The position numbers were made by a program, and so were the translations under genes. 64,000 bases of DNA, from NCBI GenBank assembly GCA_964568585.1, contig CAZMQI010000008.1, positions 1 to 64,000 of the forward strand. Direction: 5' to 3'. How positions within the stretch are numbered: the first letter of the stretch is position 1; each line of letters starts with the position of its first letter. This DNA comes from RGZA01 sp964568585 (GTDB taxonomy: Bacteria; Pseudomonadota; Alphaproteobacteria; UBA9219; RGZA01). Shown here in pieces: positions 34,525 through 42,317 of the stretch. The notes below the pieces were generated by a model. It worked only from the letters and a program-made list of their open reading frames with translations. It was not told the DNA's origin and did no database searches.

Positions 34525-34857
34525 TTACTTTCCAGGATTTTTGCTGAACAGAGTTTCAAACTTGTTCTTCACGCCCTTGAAATCATCGGCATCCGCTGGC
34601 GCTGGTTTCTTGCGGGTGATGTTCGGCCATTGGTTGGCGTAATCGCGGTTCATCTCGAGCCACTTTTCGGCAACCGCATTGGTATCGGATACAATAGCTT
34701 CAGCTGGGCATTCTGGCTCGCACACGCCGCAATCGATGCATTCATCCGGGTTGATGACCAGCATGTTTTCCCCTTCGTAGAAACAATCTACGGGGCAAAC
34801 TTCGATGCAATCCATGTATTTGCAACGGATGCAAAGCTCAGTAACAACATAAGGCAT
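34525..34857 (-). CDS. fdxA: 7Fe-8S ferredoxin FdxA
   Basis: Small soluble electron carrier with one [3Fe-4S] and one [4Fe-4S] cluster. The 110-residue protein has CIRCKYMDCIEVCPVDC and CIDCGVCEPECP, the FdxA signature also found in Azotobacter-type ferredoxins. The helical C-terminal tail of about 55 residues with EKWLEMNRDYA is typical. Stands alone, convergent with the aminotransferase across a shared terminator. Confidence 0.95.
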   Translation of the reverse strand: MPYVVTELCIRCKYMDCIEVCPVDCFYEGENMLVINPDECIDCGVCEPECPAEAIVSDTNAVAEKWLEMNRDYANQWPNITRKKPAPADADDFKGVKNKFETLFSKNPGK

Positions 34858-35036
34858 ACCAGAAGTTCCTTTAGGCTAGACGAACGTGTGAATGTTTGAG
34901 ATTATAAGAAAGAGGGTATTCGTTTAGCGTTTCTTAAAGACGAAATCCAGACATTTTTGCTGTTTTTGCCACTGATTTCTAATGTGGATTTCTAGTGCAT
35001 TGCAGCAAAACGATAAAACGTTGATGGGATATTTGT

Positions 35037-36044
35037 ATGTTGGCTTACACGCCTGAAATTGCAACGAACACTGCGCCGCTTTACAAAAAAGTCGCCAAGG
35101 TTATTCCTGAAATCGAATGGCCGTTCCACGCCCCTTATATTGCTGAAATCAACCGCCTGAAGCGTGAACAGGGTGCAGTGATTCTGGCGCATAATTACCA
35201 AACACCGGAGATTTATCACTGCGTTGCTGATTTCGTTGGTGATAGCTTGCAATTGGCGCGTGAAGCCGCGGAGACCAAAGCATCCACTATTATTATGGCC
35301 GGTGTGTACTTCATGGCCGAAACGGCAAAGCTGCTCAATCCCGATAAAAAGGTTTTAATCCCCGATGCAAAAGCAGGCTGCTCGCTTGCTGAATCCATCA
35401 CGGGGGCTGACGTGCGCTTGCTGCGCGAAAAATACCCGGGTATTCCTGTGGTCACCTATGTGAACTCCTCGGTGGATGTGAAGGCTGAATCTGATATCTG
35501 CATTACCTCTGGCAATGCGGTGCGCGTCGTTGAAGCGATTGCCAAGGAACGCGGCGTGAATAAGGTCATCTGTCTGCCGGATGAATATCTATCCAACTAC
35601 ATCGCCAAGAATACCAAGGTTGAAATCATCAGCTGGAAAGGCCATTGCGAAGTGCATGAACGCTTCACCGCGCAGGAACTACGCGAATACCGCAAAAGCT
35701 ACCCGGGCGCGATTATCCTTGCACATCCTGAATGCCCGCCCGATGTCTTGAATGAAGCAGATTTCGTTGGCTCCACCTACCGCATGAGCAAGTATGTGAG
35801 CGATAACAAGCCCGCCAAGGTTATTATGATCACCGAATGCTCAATGAGCGATAATGTCTCGGTTGAAAACCCAGATGTTGAATTCGTGCGCCCATGCAAT
35901 TTGTGCCCGCATATGAAACGCATCACGCTGCCCAAAATCCTTGAATGCTTGCAAGGCGGTGGCACCGAAGTGACGATTGCTCCGGAACTTGCTGCACGTG
36001 CAAAACTGTCAGTAGAACGGATGTTGGCGGTACCTCATGGTTGA
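35037..36044 (+). CDS. nadA: quinolinate synthase
   Basis: [4Fe-4S] enzyme joining iminoaspartate and DHAP to quinolinate in NAD synthesis. The 335 residues contain the three cluster cysteines in their usual contexts (KAGCSLAES, WKGHCEVHERF and CNLCPHMK) plus ILAHNYQTPEI near the start. No nadB or nadC is in the window. The next gene, a chorismate mutase, overlaps its end by 8 bp. Confidence 0.94.
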   Translation: MLAYTPEIATNTAPLYKKVAKVIPEIEWPFHAPYIAEINRLKREQGAVILAHNYQTPEIYHCVADFVGDSLQLAREAAETKASTIIMAGVYFMAETAKLLNPDKKVLIPDAKAGCSLAESITGADVRLLREKYPGIPVVTYVNSSVDVKAESDICITSGNAVRVVEAIAKERGVNKVICLPDEYLSNYIAKNTKVEIISWKGHCEVHERFTAQELREYRKSYPGAIILAHPECPPDVLNEADFVGSTYRMSKYVSDNKPAKVIMITECSMSDNVSVENPDVEFVRPCNLCPHMKRITLPKILECLQGGGTEVTIAPELAARAKLSVERMLAVPHG

Positions 36045-36882
36045 TCCAAGCAAGCTTACGGAACTGCGTAACAAAATTGACGGAATAGATAACCAGCTGC
36101 TCGATTTATTACGCGCACGCGCGAATGTGATTGAAGAAGTGCGCGGCGTGAAGGGCAAGCAAGCGGTGTATATCCGCCCGGGCCGCGAAGCATCCATGCT
36201 ACGCATTCTGGTCAAGCAACCGATGGGGCATTTGCCGCCCGGCCTTATCCACCGCCTTTGGCGCGAGATGATTGGCGCCTTCACATTACAAGAAGGCATG
36301 ATGAAAGTCGCGCTGCCCAATGGTGGCGGTGAAGAAGGCTTCTGGGATATTGCTAGAGACCATTTCGGCAGCTTTACACCAATGCAAGGTTTCGCCAACC
36401 CAACCTCTGCGTTACGCGCGGTGCTCAGCAATACACATCAATTAGCCGCGCTGCCCTTCCCACGTGAAGGGGATGGCGATATCTGGTGGCGGTTATTGTT
36501 AGCAGAACAGGAAACTGTTCCGAATTTATTCTACGCATTCCCGTTTGATGGCGTGCGTGGCAATGCACGTAAAACCGACCACCAAGGCATGGTTATTGGT
36601 GCCATCCCACCCGAAGCGACAGGGCAGGATCGAACCGTATTAGTGCTTGAATGGCAAAACGTTGCAGATAAGAAATCTGCCGATGCGCTATGTGAACATC
36701 TGCCATTCACCAAAACCGTACATATCTTCACGCCTGCTGGCATCGAGCCCGCATGCAGTTGGATAGAGCTGGATGGCTTTATCGAGCGCAATAATCCGCA
36801 ACTTGCGGCATGGTATCAGGAACATAAGCGACATTTGATGCGTCATAAAATTATCGGCGCGTACCCTGTCCCTATCAAATAA
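36037..36882 (+). CDS. AroQ-type chorismate mutase with degenerate PheA-like C-terminal region
   Basis: Converts chorismate to prephenate. Residues 1-90 are an AroQ helical domain (LRNKIDGIDNQLLDLLRARANVI, then LIHRLWREMIGAF). The remaining 190 residues start KVALPNGGGEEGFWDIARDHFG, which looks like the opening strand of prephenate dehydratase. The catalytic dehydratase motifs are not recognisable, so this part may be regulatory or vestigial. Followed 11 bp later by hisC and then a prephenate dehydrogenase, forming an aromatic amino acid cluster. Confidence 0.8.
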   Translation: MVDPSKLTELRNKIDGIDNQLLDLLRARANVIEEVRGVKGKQAVYIRPGREASMLRILVKQPMGHLPPGLIHRLWREMIGAFTLQEGMMKVALPNGGGEEGFWDIARDHFGSFTPMQGFANPTSALRAVLSNTHQLAALPFPREGDGDIWWRLLLAEQETVPNLFYAFPFDGVRGNARKTDHQGMVIGAIPPEATGQDRTVLVLEWQNVADKKSADALCEHLPFTKTVHIFTPAGIEPACSWIELDGFIERNNPQLAAWYQEHKRHLMRHKIIGAYPVPIK

Positions 36883-36893
36883 GAGTTTTTAAT

Positions 36894-37979
36894 ATGTCAT
36901 CGCCAAAACCGCTCCCATTTTTAGAAGGTTTGGAAGGCTATATCACTCCGCAGAACAAGGTGGATGACACAGGTTTCAAATACCGCCTGTGCTACAACGA
37001 AGGTGCCTTTGGCCCCAGCCCCAAAGCGCTGGAAGCAGCCAAAGCCGTGCTGGCGCAAAGCCATCGTTACCCTGATATTAATTACACCGATATCCGCAAG
37101 GCGATTGCCAGCAAATATAATCTGGATGCGGGCCGCATCGTCATGGGCGTAGGTTCGGATGAACTCATCACCGTATTGGTCAACGGCTATGTGAAGCAAG
37201 GCGATGAAGTCATCATCAGCCAATACGGATTTTCGCTATATGAAGTCGCAACCAAACTGGTGGGCGGTAAACCCGTCTTCGTGCCCGAGAACGATTTGCG
37301 TATGGATTTGAACGCGATATTAAACGCCGTAACGCCGCGTACGCGCATGGTGTTCATCGCTAATCCCAATAACCCCACAGGGGATTGTATATCGCGCAGC
37401 GACATCCACGCCTTCCTTCGTGAACTGCCGGATGACATCATCTTTGTGTATGATGCAGCCTATGCCGAATATATCGATGATGAAGATTATTCGGGGGGCT
37501 TTGAATTCGTGGGCGAGGAAGGCCGCGTTGTGGTCCTTCGCACCTTCTCCAAAATCTATGGGCTTGGCGGTTTGCGCGTCGGCTATTCCTATGCATCCAA
37601 AGCCATCACCGCATGTATGAATTTGGTACGCAAACCATTCAACGTATCGCGCGTTGGCGAAGCAGCGGCGATAGCCGCGCTAGGGGATGACGAGTTCGTT
37701 AAAAAAAGCCGCATCCATAATGTGATATGGCGCGAAAACCTGTTTAATGCGCTGATTGAATTCGGCACGCGCCCTTATGACAGCAAGGGGAACTTCGTGC
37801 TAACCCGCTTTAAATCACCGGCGCTGGCGGCGGCGATGAACAATCATTTAAAGACCAACAGCATTTTGGTGCGGCCAATGGCGGGTTACGGCCTTCCTGA
37901 TTGTTTGCGCTTTACAGTCGGCCAAGAACACGAAATGCTTGCCTTGTTCGCGGCACTTAAATCATTCAACTGGAATTAG
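36894..37979 (+). CDS. hisC: histidinol-phosphate/aromatic aminotransferase HisC
   Basis: Fold-type I PLP aminotransferase, 361 residues. Visible are YNEGAFGPSPKA, ANPNNPTGD, the cofactor Asp in VYDAAYAEY, and the Schiff-base Lys in TFSKIYGLGGLRVGY. In this context, between a chorismate mutase and a prephenate dehydrogenase, it probably also transaminates phenylpyruvate or 4-hydroxyphenylpyruvate; HisC enzymes are often dual-specific. No other his genes flank it. Confidence 0.88.
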   Translation: MSSPKPLPFLEGLEGYITPQNKVDDTGFKYRLCYNEGAFGPSPKALEAAKAVLAQSHRYPDINYTDIRKAIASKYNLDAGRIVMGVGSDELITVLVNGYVKQGDEVIISQYGFSLYEVATKLVGGKPVFVPENDLRMDLNAILNAVTPRTRMVFIANPNNPTGDCISRSDIHAFLRELPDDIIFVYDAAYAEYIDDEDYSGGFEFVGEEGRVVVLRTFSKIYGLGGLRVGYSYASKAITACMNLVRKPFNVSRVGEAAAIAALGDDEFVKKSRIHNVIWRENLFNALIEFGTRPYDSKGNFVLTRFKSPALAAAMNNHLKTNSILVRPMAGYGLPDCLRFTVGQEHEMLALFAALKSFNWN

Positions 37980-37984
37980 TTATT

Positions 37985-38743
37985 ATGGGTACAGATACAT
38001 TAGGCATCATCGGCATGGGCGCATTCGGCGAATTCATTCTGCCGCATCTGGCCAAACATTTTGAAACCCGTATCTACGATAAACAGCGCACACCAAAGGA
38101 CATGGCTAGCCTTGCCAGAAAACATAAGGTGCAGGCGGTTGCCACATTAAAGGGGTTAGCAGATGCCGATGTCATCCTCATTGCAACGCCCGTGCGAACC
38201 TTTGAAGAAATCGTGCGGGAATTAAAACCCCATCTTCGTAAAGGCCAATTGGTGGTGGATGTGGGTTCGGTCAAAGAACTTCCCGCTAAAATCCTGAAGA
38301 AACATCTGCCTGCGGGCGTTGATATCATCGGCTTGCATCCGCTGTTCGGCCCGCAATCGGGTAAGAATGGCATTAAGGGCCTTAACATCACTGTGTGCAA
38401 TGTGCGCGGTAAACGTAATGCCAAGCTCATCAATTTCTTCAAGAAGAAGCTAGGCTTGAATGTCATTGAAACTACGCCAACAAAGCATGACAAGGAACTT
38501 GCCTATGTGCAGGGTCTCACACATTTAATCGGTAAGGTATTCGTCAGCCTGAACCTTGCCCCGTTCAAACAAACCACCAAGACCTATGAGTTGCTGAAAC
38601 AGATGGTGGAGATGGTGCGCTACGATAGCGATGAATTGTTCCGTACCATTGAGCGCGATAACGCATACACCGCGCATGCCAAGCGTGACTTCTTTGATGC
38701 GGTCAAAAAGCTGGAAAAGAAGCTCGGAAATAATAAGCACTAA
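37985..38743 (+). CDS. prephenate/arogenate dehydrogenase family protein
   Basis: NAD(P)-dependent oxidative decarboxylase for tyrosine synthesis. The 252-residue protein begins with a Rossmann loop GIIGMGAFGEF, then VVDVGSVKELP and the signature GLHPLFGPQSG. It lacks any fused mutase or ACT domain, and is short for TyrA. It starts 5 bp after hisC. Convergent with a methyltransferase gene, with no gap. Confidence 0.86.
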   Translation: MGTDTLGIIGMGAFGEFILPHLAKHFETRIYDKQRTPKDMASLARKHKVQAVATLKGLADADVILIATPVRTFEEIVRELKPHLRKGQLVVDVGSVKELPAKILKKHLPAGVDIIGLHPLFGPQSGKNGIKGLNITVCNVRGKRNAKLINFFKKKLGLNVIETTPTKHDKELAYVQGLTHLIGKVFVSLNLAPFKQTTKTYELLKQMVEMVRYDSDELFRTIERDNAYTAHAKRDFFDAVKKLEKKLGNNKH

Positions 38744-39298
38744 TTATTTAACCGCCAGCATCCGCAGCACCACGCCTCTGGCGGGTTCTGGGTTGCGTTC
38801 ATCGGGTACGCGTTCCACTTTGCTGAACCCTGCTTCGCGTAACACGCGGCCCAGTTTTTTCTCATCAAAGCCGTTCACATGGCCCATGCCGGGAATATGG
38901 TGTTCCTTGGGGTTCACCCAGCCGCCGAACATGCACAGCATCGCGTTTTCAAACGGATCATCCGGGAAGAAATGCAGCCAAGGCACATTAGCCTTTTCGT
39001 TCCAATCGTCATTCACAATGCGTTCCGCCAGCCAACGGATGTCAGGACATGTGACGTCAAGCACGCCGCCCGGTTTGGTGATGCGGTAAATTTCCTTCAG
39101 CACATCGGGCATTTTGAATTTATTGATGTGTTCAATCACATCGCCGAGGAAGATTTTATCCGCCACATTGCTTTCAATCGGGTAGGGCGTGACCAGCAAA
39201 TCATGCTGCAAATTCACATGCGGCCATTTATGCAAATCCATACGGATATCTGCAAAGACGCGTGGGTTGGGGCCGCTACCAATATCGATGATCATCAA
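38744..39298 (-). CDS. class I SAM-dependent methyltransferase-like protein
   Basis: 184 residues with a short methyltransferase motif I (IDIGSGPNP), then GDVIEHI and ITKPGGVLDVTCPD, as in Methyltransf_11-type proteins. Substrate is unknown. The gene lies 25 bp downstream of lpd on the same strand and may be read from the same transcript. The N-terminus is short, so the SAM pocket begins directly at residue 3. Confidence 0.75.
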   Translation of the reverse strand: MMIIDIGSGPNPRVFADIRMDLHKWPHVNLQHDLLVTPYPIESNVADKIFLGDVIEHINKFKMPDVLKEIYRITKPGGVLDVTCPDIRWLAERIVNDDWNEKANVPWLHFFPDDPFENAMLCMFGGWVNPKEHHIPGMGHVNGFDEKKLGRVLREAGFSKVERVPDERNPEPARGVVLRMLAVK

Positions 39299-39323
39299 CG
39301 CGCCTTATTAGATGTGGCCAGAG

Positions 39324-40743
39324 TTAAATGTGAATCGGGCGACCATCCACCGCTAATGCGGCTTCCTTCACGGCTTCATTCAAGGTCGGATGGGCATGGC
39401 ATGTGCGTGCAATGTCTTCACTGGATGCGCTGAATTCCATCGCCAATGCGACCTCGGCAATCAACGTACCCGCATCAGGGCCAAGGATATGGCAGCCAAG
39501 CACCTTATCGGTTTTGGCGTCAGCCAAAATCTTTACAAAGCCATCAATATCGTTCATCGCGCGTGCTCTGCCATTGGCGGAGAAGGGGAACTTGCCNNNN
39601 NNNNNNAACTTTGAAATTGATGCCGGCTTTCTTTAGTTCGTCTTCAGTCTTACCCACGCTGGCGATTTCCGGCCATGTGTACACAACGCTGGGGATTGCA
39701 TCGTAATTGATGTGGCCTGATTGACCCGCCATCATTTCCGCGCACACAACGCCTTCATCTTCGGCTTTATGGGCGAGCATCGGGCCTGCAATCACGTCGC
39801 CAATGGCGTAGATGCCAGCAACATTGCTTTCAAAGTTATGGCCAACCTTGATGCGTTTGCGCTCATCAAGCTGCACGCCAACAGCTTCCAGACCCAGACC
39901 CTCGGTATAGGGGCGGCGACCAATGCATACCAATACGATTTCGGCTTCCAGTTTTTCTGCGGTACCGCCAGCGGCTGGTTCAACGGTCAATGATACTTTG
40001 TTGCCTTCTGTTTTTGCAGCCGTCACCTTGGATGACAGGCGGAATTTCATGCCTTGTTTTTCCAAAATCTTTTTTGCATTGGTTGCCAAATCGGCATCCA
40101 TGCCGGGCATTAAACGGTCAAGGAATTCAACCACGGTCACTTCAGAACCAAGGCGTTGCCATACGGAACCAAGTTCCAGACCAATCACGCCTCCGCCAAT
40201 CACGATTAGCCGTTTTGGAACAGCAGATAGCGACAATGCGCCAGTGGATGATACGATTTGCTTTTCGTCAACCGTAACGCCAGGAAGTGGCATTACATCG
40301 GAACCCGTCGCGATGAGGATTTTTTTGGCCAGAATGGTTTCTTGCTTACCATCTGCTGCGGTCACCACAACCTTGCCAGCCGCAGCAATGCTGCCCTTAC
40401 CCTTGAGACGGGTGACCTTGTTCTTCTTGAACAGGAAGTCGATACCTGCGGTGTTGTCTTTCACAACCTTGTTCTTGTGCGCCATCATCGCATTCAGATC
40501 GAGCGTGACGGAACCCAGCTTCACGCCGTGTACTGCAAGGCTGTGCATGGCTTCGTGATATTTTTCGGATGAAGTCAGAAGCGCCTTGGATGGGATGCAA
40601 CCAACATTCAGGCATGTGCCACCCAGCGTATCGCGCATTTCAACGCATGCGGTTTTAAAACCCAATTGGGCTGCACGAATAGCAGCAACATAGCCGCCAG
40701 GTCCGCCGCCAATAACGACGAGGTCAAAGGATTGTTCAGACAT
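39324..40743 (-). CDS. lpd: dihydrolipoyl dehydrogenase (E3), interrupted by an assembly gap
   Basis: FAD disulfide oxidoreductase of 2-oxoacid dehydrogenase complexes. It shows VIGGGPGGYVAA, the redox disulfide GGTCLNVGC, the NAD loop VIGGGVIGLELG and the C-terminal HPTLNEA with the catalytic His. A run of ten N (39597-39606) splits it into two frames. Dropping the N joins FKV to GKFPFSANGRARAMND, matching the family exactly, and gives 469 residues, the normal length. The gene is therefore intact and the gap is probably a placeholder. Downstream of sucB. Confidence 0.92.
39597..39606. other. assembly gap (10 N)
   Basis: A run of ten undetermined bases inside lpd. The flanking coding sequence is continuous and in frame if the run is removed, so the true missing length is probably zero or a multiple of three. 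Confidence 0.95.
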
Positions 40744-40831
40744 TTTGTTTCCTATGCAGTGTTGTGATGATTAGCCCTTCGCCCGAGCGGTTGTTCAGCT
40801 AAGCAGAACAGAGCGAATGGCGAATTAATGA

Positions 40832-42067
40832 TTAGAGGTCGAGCAGCATGCGTGCTGGATCTTCCAGGCATTCCTTAACCTTCACAAGGAAGGTTACCGC
40901 TTCGCGGCCATCGATCACGCGGTGATCGTAGGAAAGTGCAAGATACATCATCGGGCGCACCACGACTTGTCCATTCACGACAATCGGGCGTTCCTGAATT
41001 TTGTGCATGCCCAGAATACCTGATTGCGGGGTATTCAAAATCGGGGTGCTCATCAAGGAGCCATAGATACCGCCATTGGTGATGGTGAAGGTGCCACCCG
41101 TCAACTCATCCATCGACAATTTACCATCGCGTGCTTTCACAGCCAGCTTGCTGATGGTTTTTTCAATGTCGGCAAAGCCCAATTGGTCGGCATCACGAAC
41201 GACTGGAACTACCAGACCGCTTTCGGTGCCAACGGCAACGCCAATATCATAATAATTCTTGTACACCAAATCATCGCCATCGATTTCAGCGTTCACAGCT
41301 GGCAATGCCTTCAATGCCTGAATGCAAGCTTTCACGAACAGCGACATGAAGCCAAGCTTTACGCCATGCTTCTTTTCGAAGTTTTCGTTGTACTGCTTAC
41401 GCATCGCCATCAAATTGCTCATATCCACTTCGTTAAACGTGGTGAGCATCGCGGCGGTGTTTTGTGCTTCCTTCAAACGGCGTGCGATGCTTTGACGAAG
41501 ACGTGTCATGCGTACGCGTTCTTCTTGGTCACCGCGGTTACGTGGACCAGATGGTGCTTTTGCAGCAGTAGGCGCAGAACCAGCTGGCTTTGCCATATAA
41601 TTCTGTACATCTTCCTTGGTCAAACGACCATCTTTACCGCTGCCTGCACCAACCGATGCAGGGTTGATGTTGTTATCATCGGTCATCTTGCGAACTGATG
41701 GTGAAAGTGCAGCGTTTGATTGTTGTGATGCAGCAGGCGCGGCTTGTGCTGCGGGAGCTGCAACGGGTGCCGCAACAGGCGCGGCAGTTTTATTCGCATT
41801 CGCAGCAGACGCTTTAAGTGCAGCAGCATCGGCTTCGCCAATCGTGCCGAGCAATGCGCCAACAGCGACGTTGCCACCTTGTTGCACATTAATTTCGGTG
41901 ATCACGCCAGCAGAGGATGCGTTCACTTCCAAGGTTACTTTATCGGTTTCAAGCTCAACCAGTGGTTCGTCAACACGAACCACATCGCCAACTTTTTTAA
42001 GCCATTTGGCAACAGTGGCTTCAGAAACGGATTCACCAAGAGCGGGTACGCGAATTTCGACGGGCAT
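40832..42067 (-). CDS. sucB: dihydrolipoyllysine-residue succinyltransferase (E2 of 2-oxoglutarate dehydrogenase)
   Basis: Core subunit of the 2-oxoglutarate dehydrogenase complex. Domains in order: a lipoyl domain with the lipoylated Lys in ETDKVTLEV (about residue 43), an Ala/Pro-rich hinge (85-115), a peripheral-subunit-binding domain SPSVRKMTDDNNI, and a catalytic domain ending with SYDHRVIDGREAV (His and Asp of the active site). 411 residues. Between sucA and lpd, all minus strand; tandem repeats separate it from sucA. Confidence 0.95.
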   Translation of the reverse strand: MPVEIRVPALGESVSEATVAKWLKKVGDVVRVDEPLVELETDKVTLEVNASSAGVITEINVQQGGNVAVGALLGTIGEADAAALKASAANANKTAAPVAAPVAAPAAQAAPAASQQSNAALSPSVRKMTDDNNINPASVGAGSGKDGRLTKEDVQNYMAKPAGSAPTAAKAPSGPRNRGDQEERVRMTRLRQSIARRLKEAQNTAAMLTTFNEVDMSNLMAMRKQYNENFEKKHGVKLGFMSLFVKACIQALKALPAVNAEIDGDDLVYKNYYDIGVAVGTESGLVVPVVRDADQLGFADIEKTISKLAVKARDGKLSMDELTGGTFTITNGGIYGSLMSTPILNTPQSGILGMHKIQERPIVVNGQVVVRPMMYLALSYDHRVIDGREAVTFLVKVKECLEDPARMLLDL

Positions 42068-42194
42068 ATGAAAAACTCACCTTTAAGGGATATGAATAGG
42101 GTTCCGCATATTCCTAAAAATCGCATCATTTTACAAGCTTATTTGACTAAGCCGCTTATCTAAAGGGCTGAATGAACTGCAGATTTATACCCTA

Positions 42195-42289
42195 AAATGC
42201 AACGAGCGCCTTTCGGCGGCCCAGAAATGCAACGAGCGCCTTTCGGCGGCCTAGAAATGCAACGAGCGCCTTTCGGCGCTCGGGCATTA
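42195..42289. repeat. three tandem 30-bp repeats with hairpin potential
   Basis: Units start at 42195, 42225 and 42255 and read AAATGCAACGAGCGCCTTTC followed by GGCGGCCCAG or close variants. The third ends in GGCGCTCGGG, so it folds into a perfect stem GAGCGCC/GGCGCTC with loop TTTC. The first two can only form the short GCC/GGC core. They lie in the 250-bp gap between sucA and sucB. No T-run follows on either strand. Confidence 0.9.
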
Positions 42290-42317
42290 GTTTGATGGTT
42301 TGACAAAGTTGGGAGAT

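Noticed and set aside
41616..42071. 151-residue plus-strand frame over the sucB hinge
   Set aside because: Shadow of the Ala/Pro-rich E2 linker on the opposite strand.
42195..42289. Possible short CRISPR array
   Set aside because: The 30-bp units are directly adjacent with no spacers and no cas genes lie nearby.
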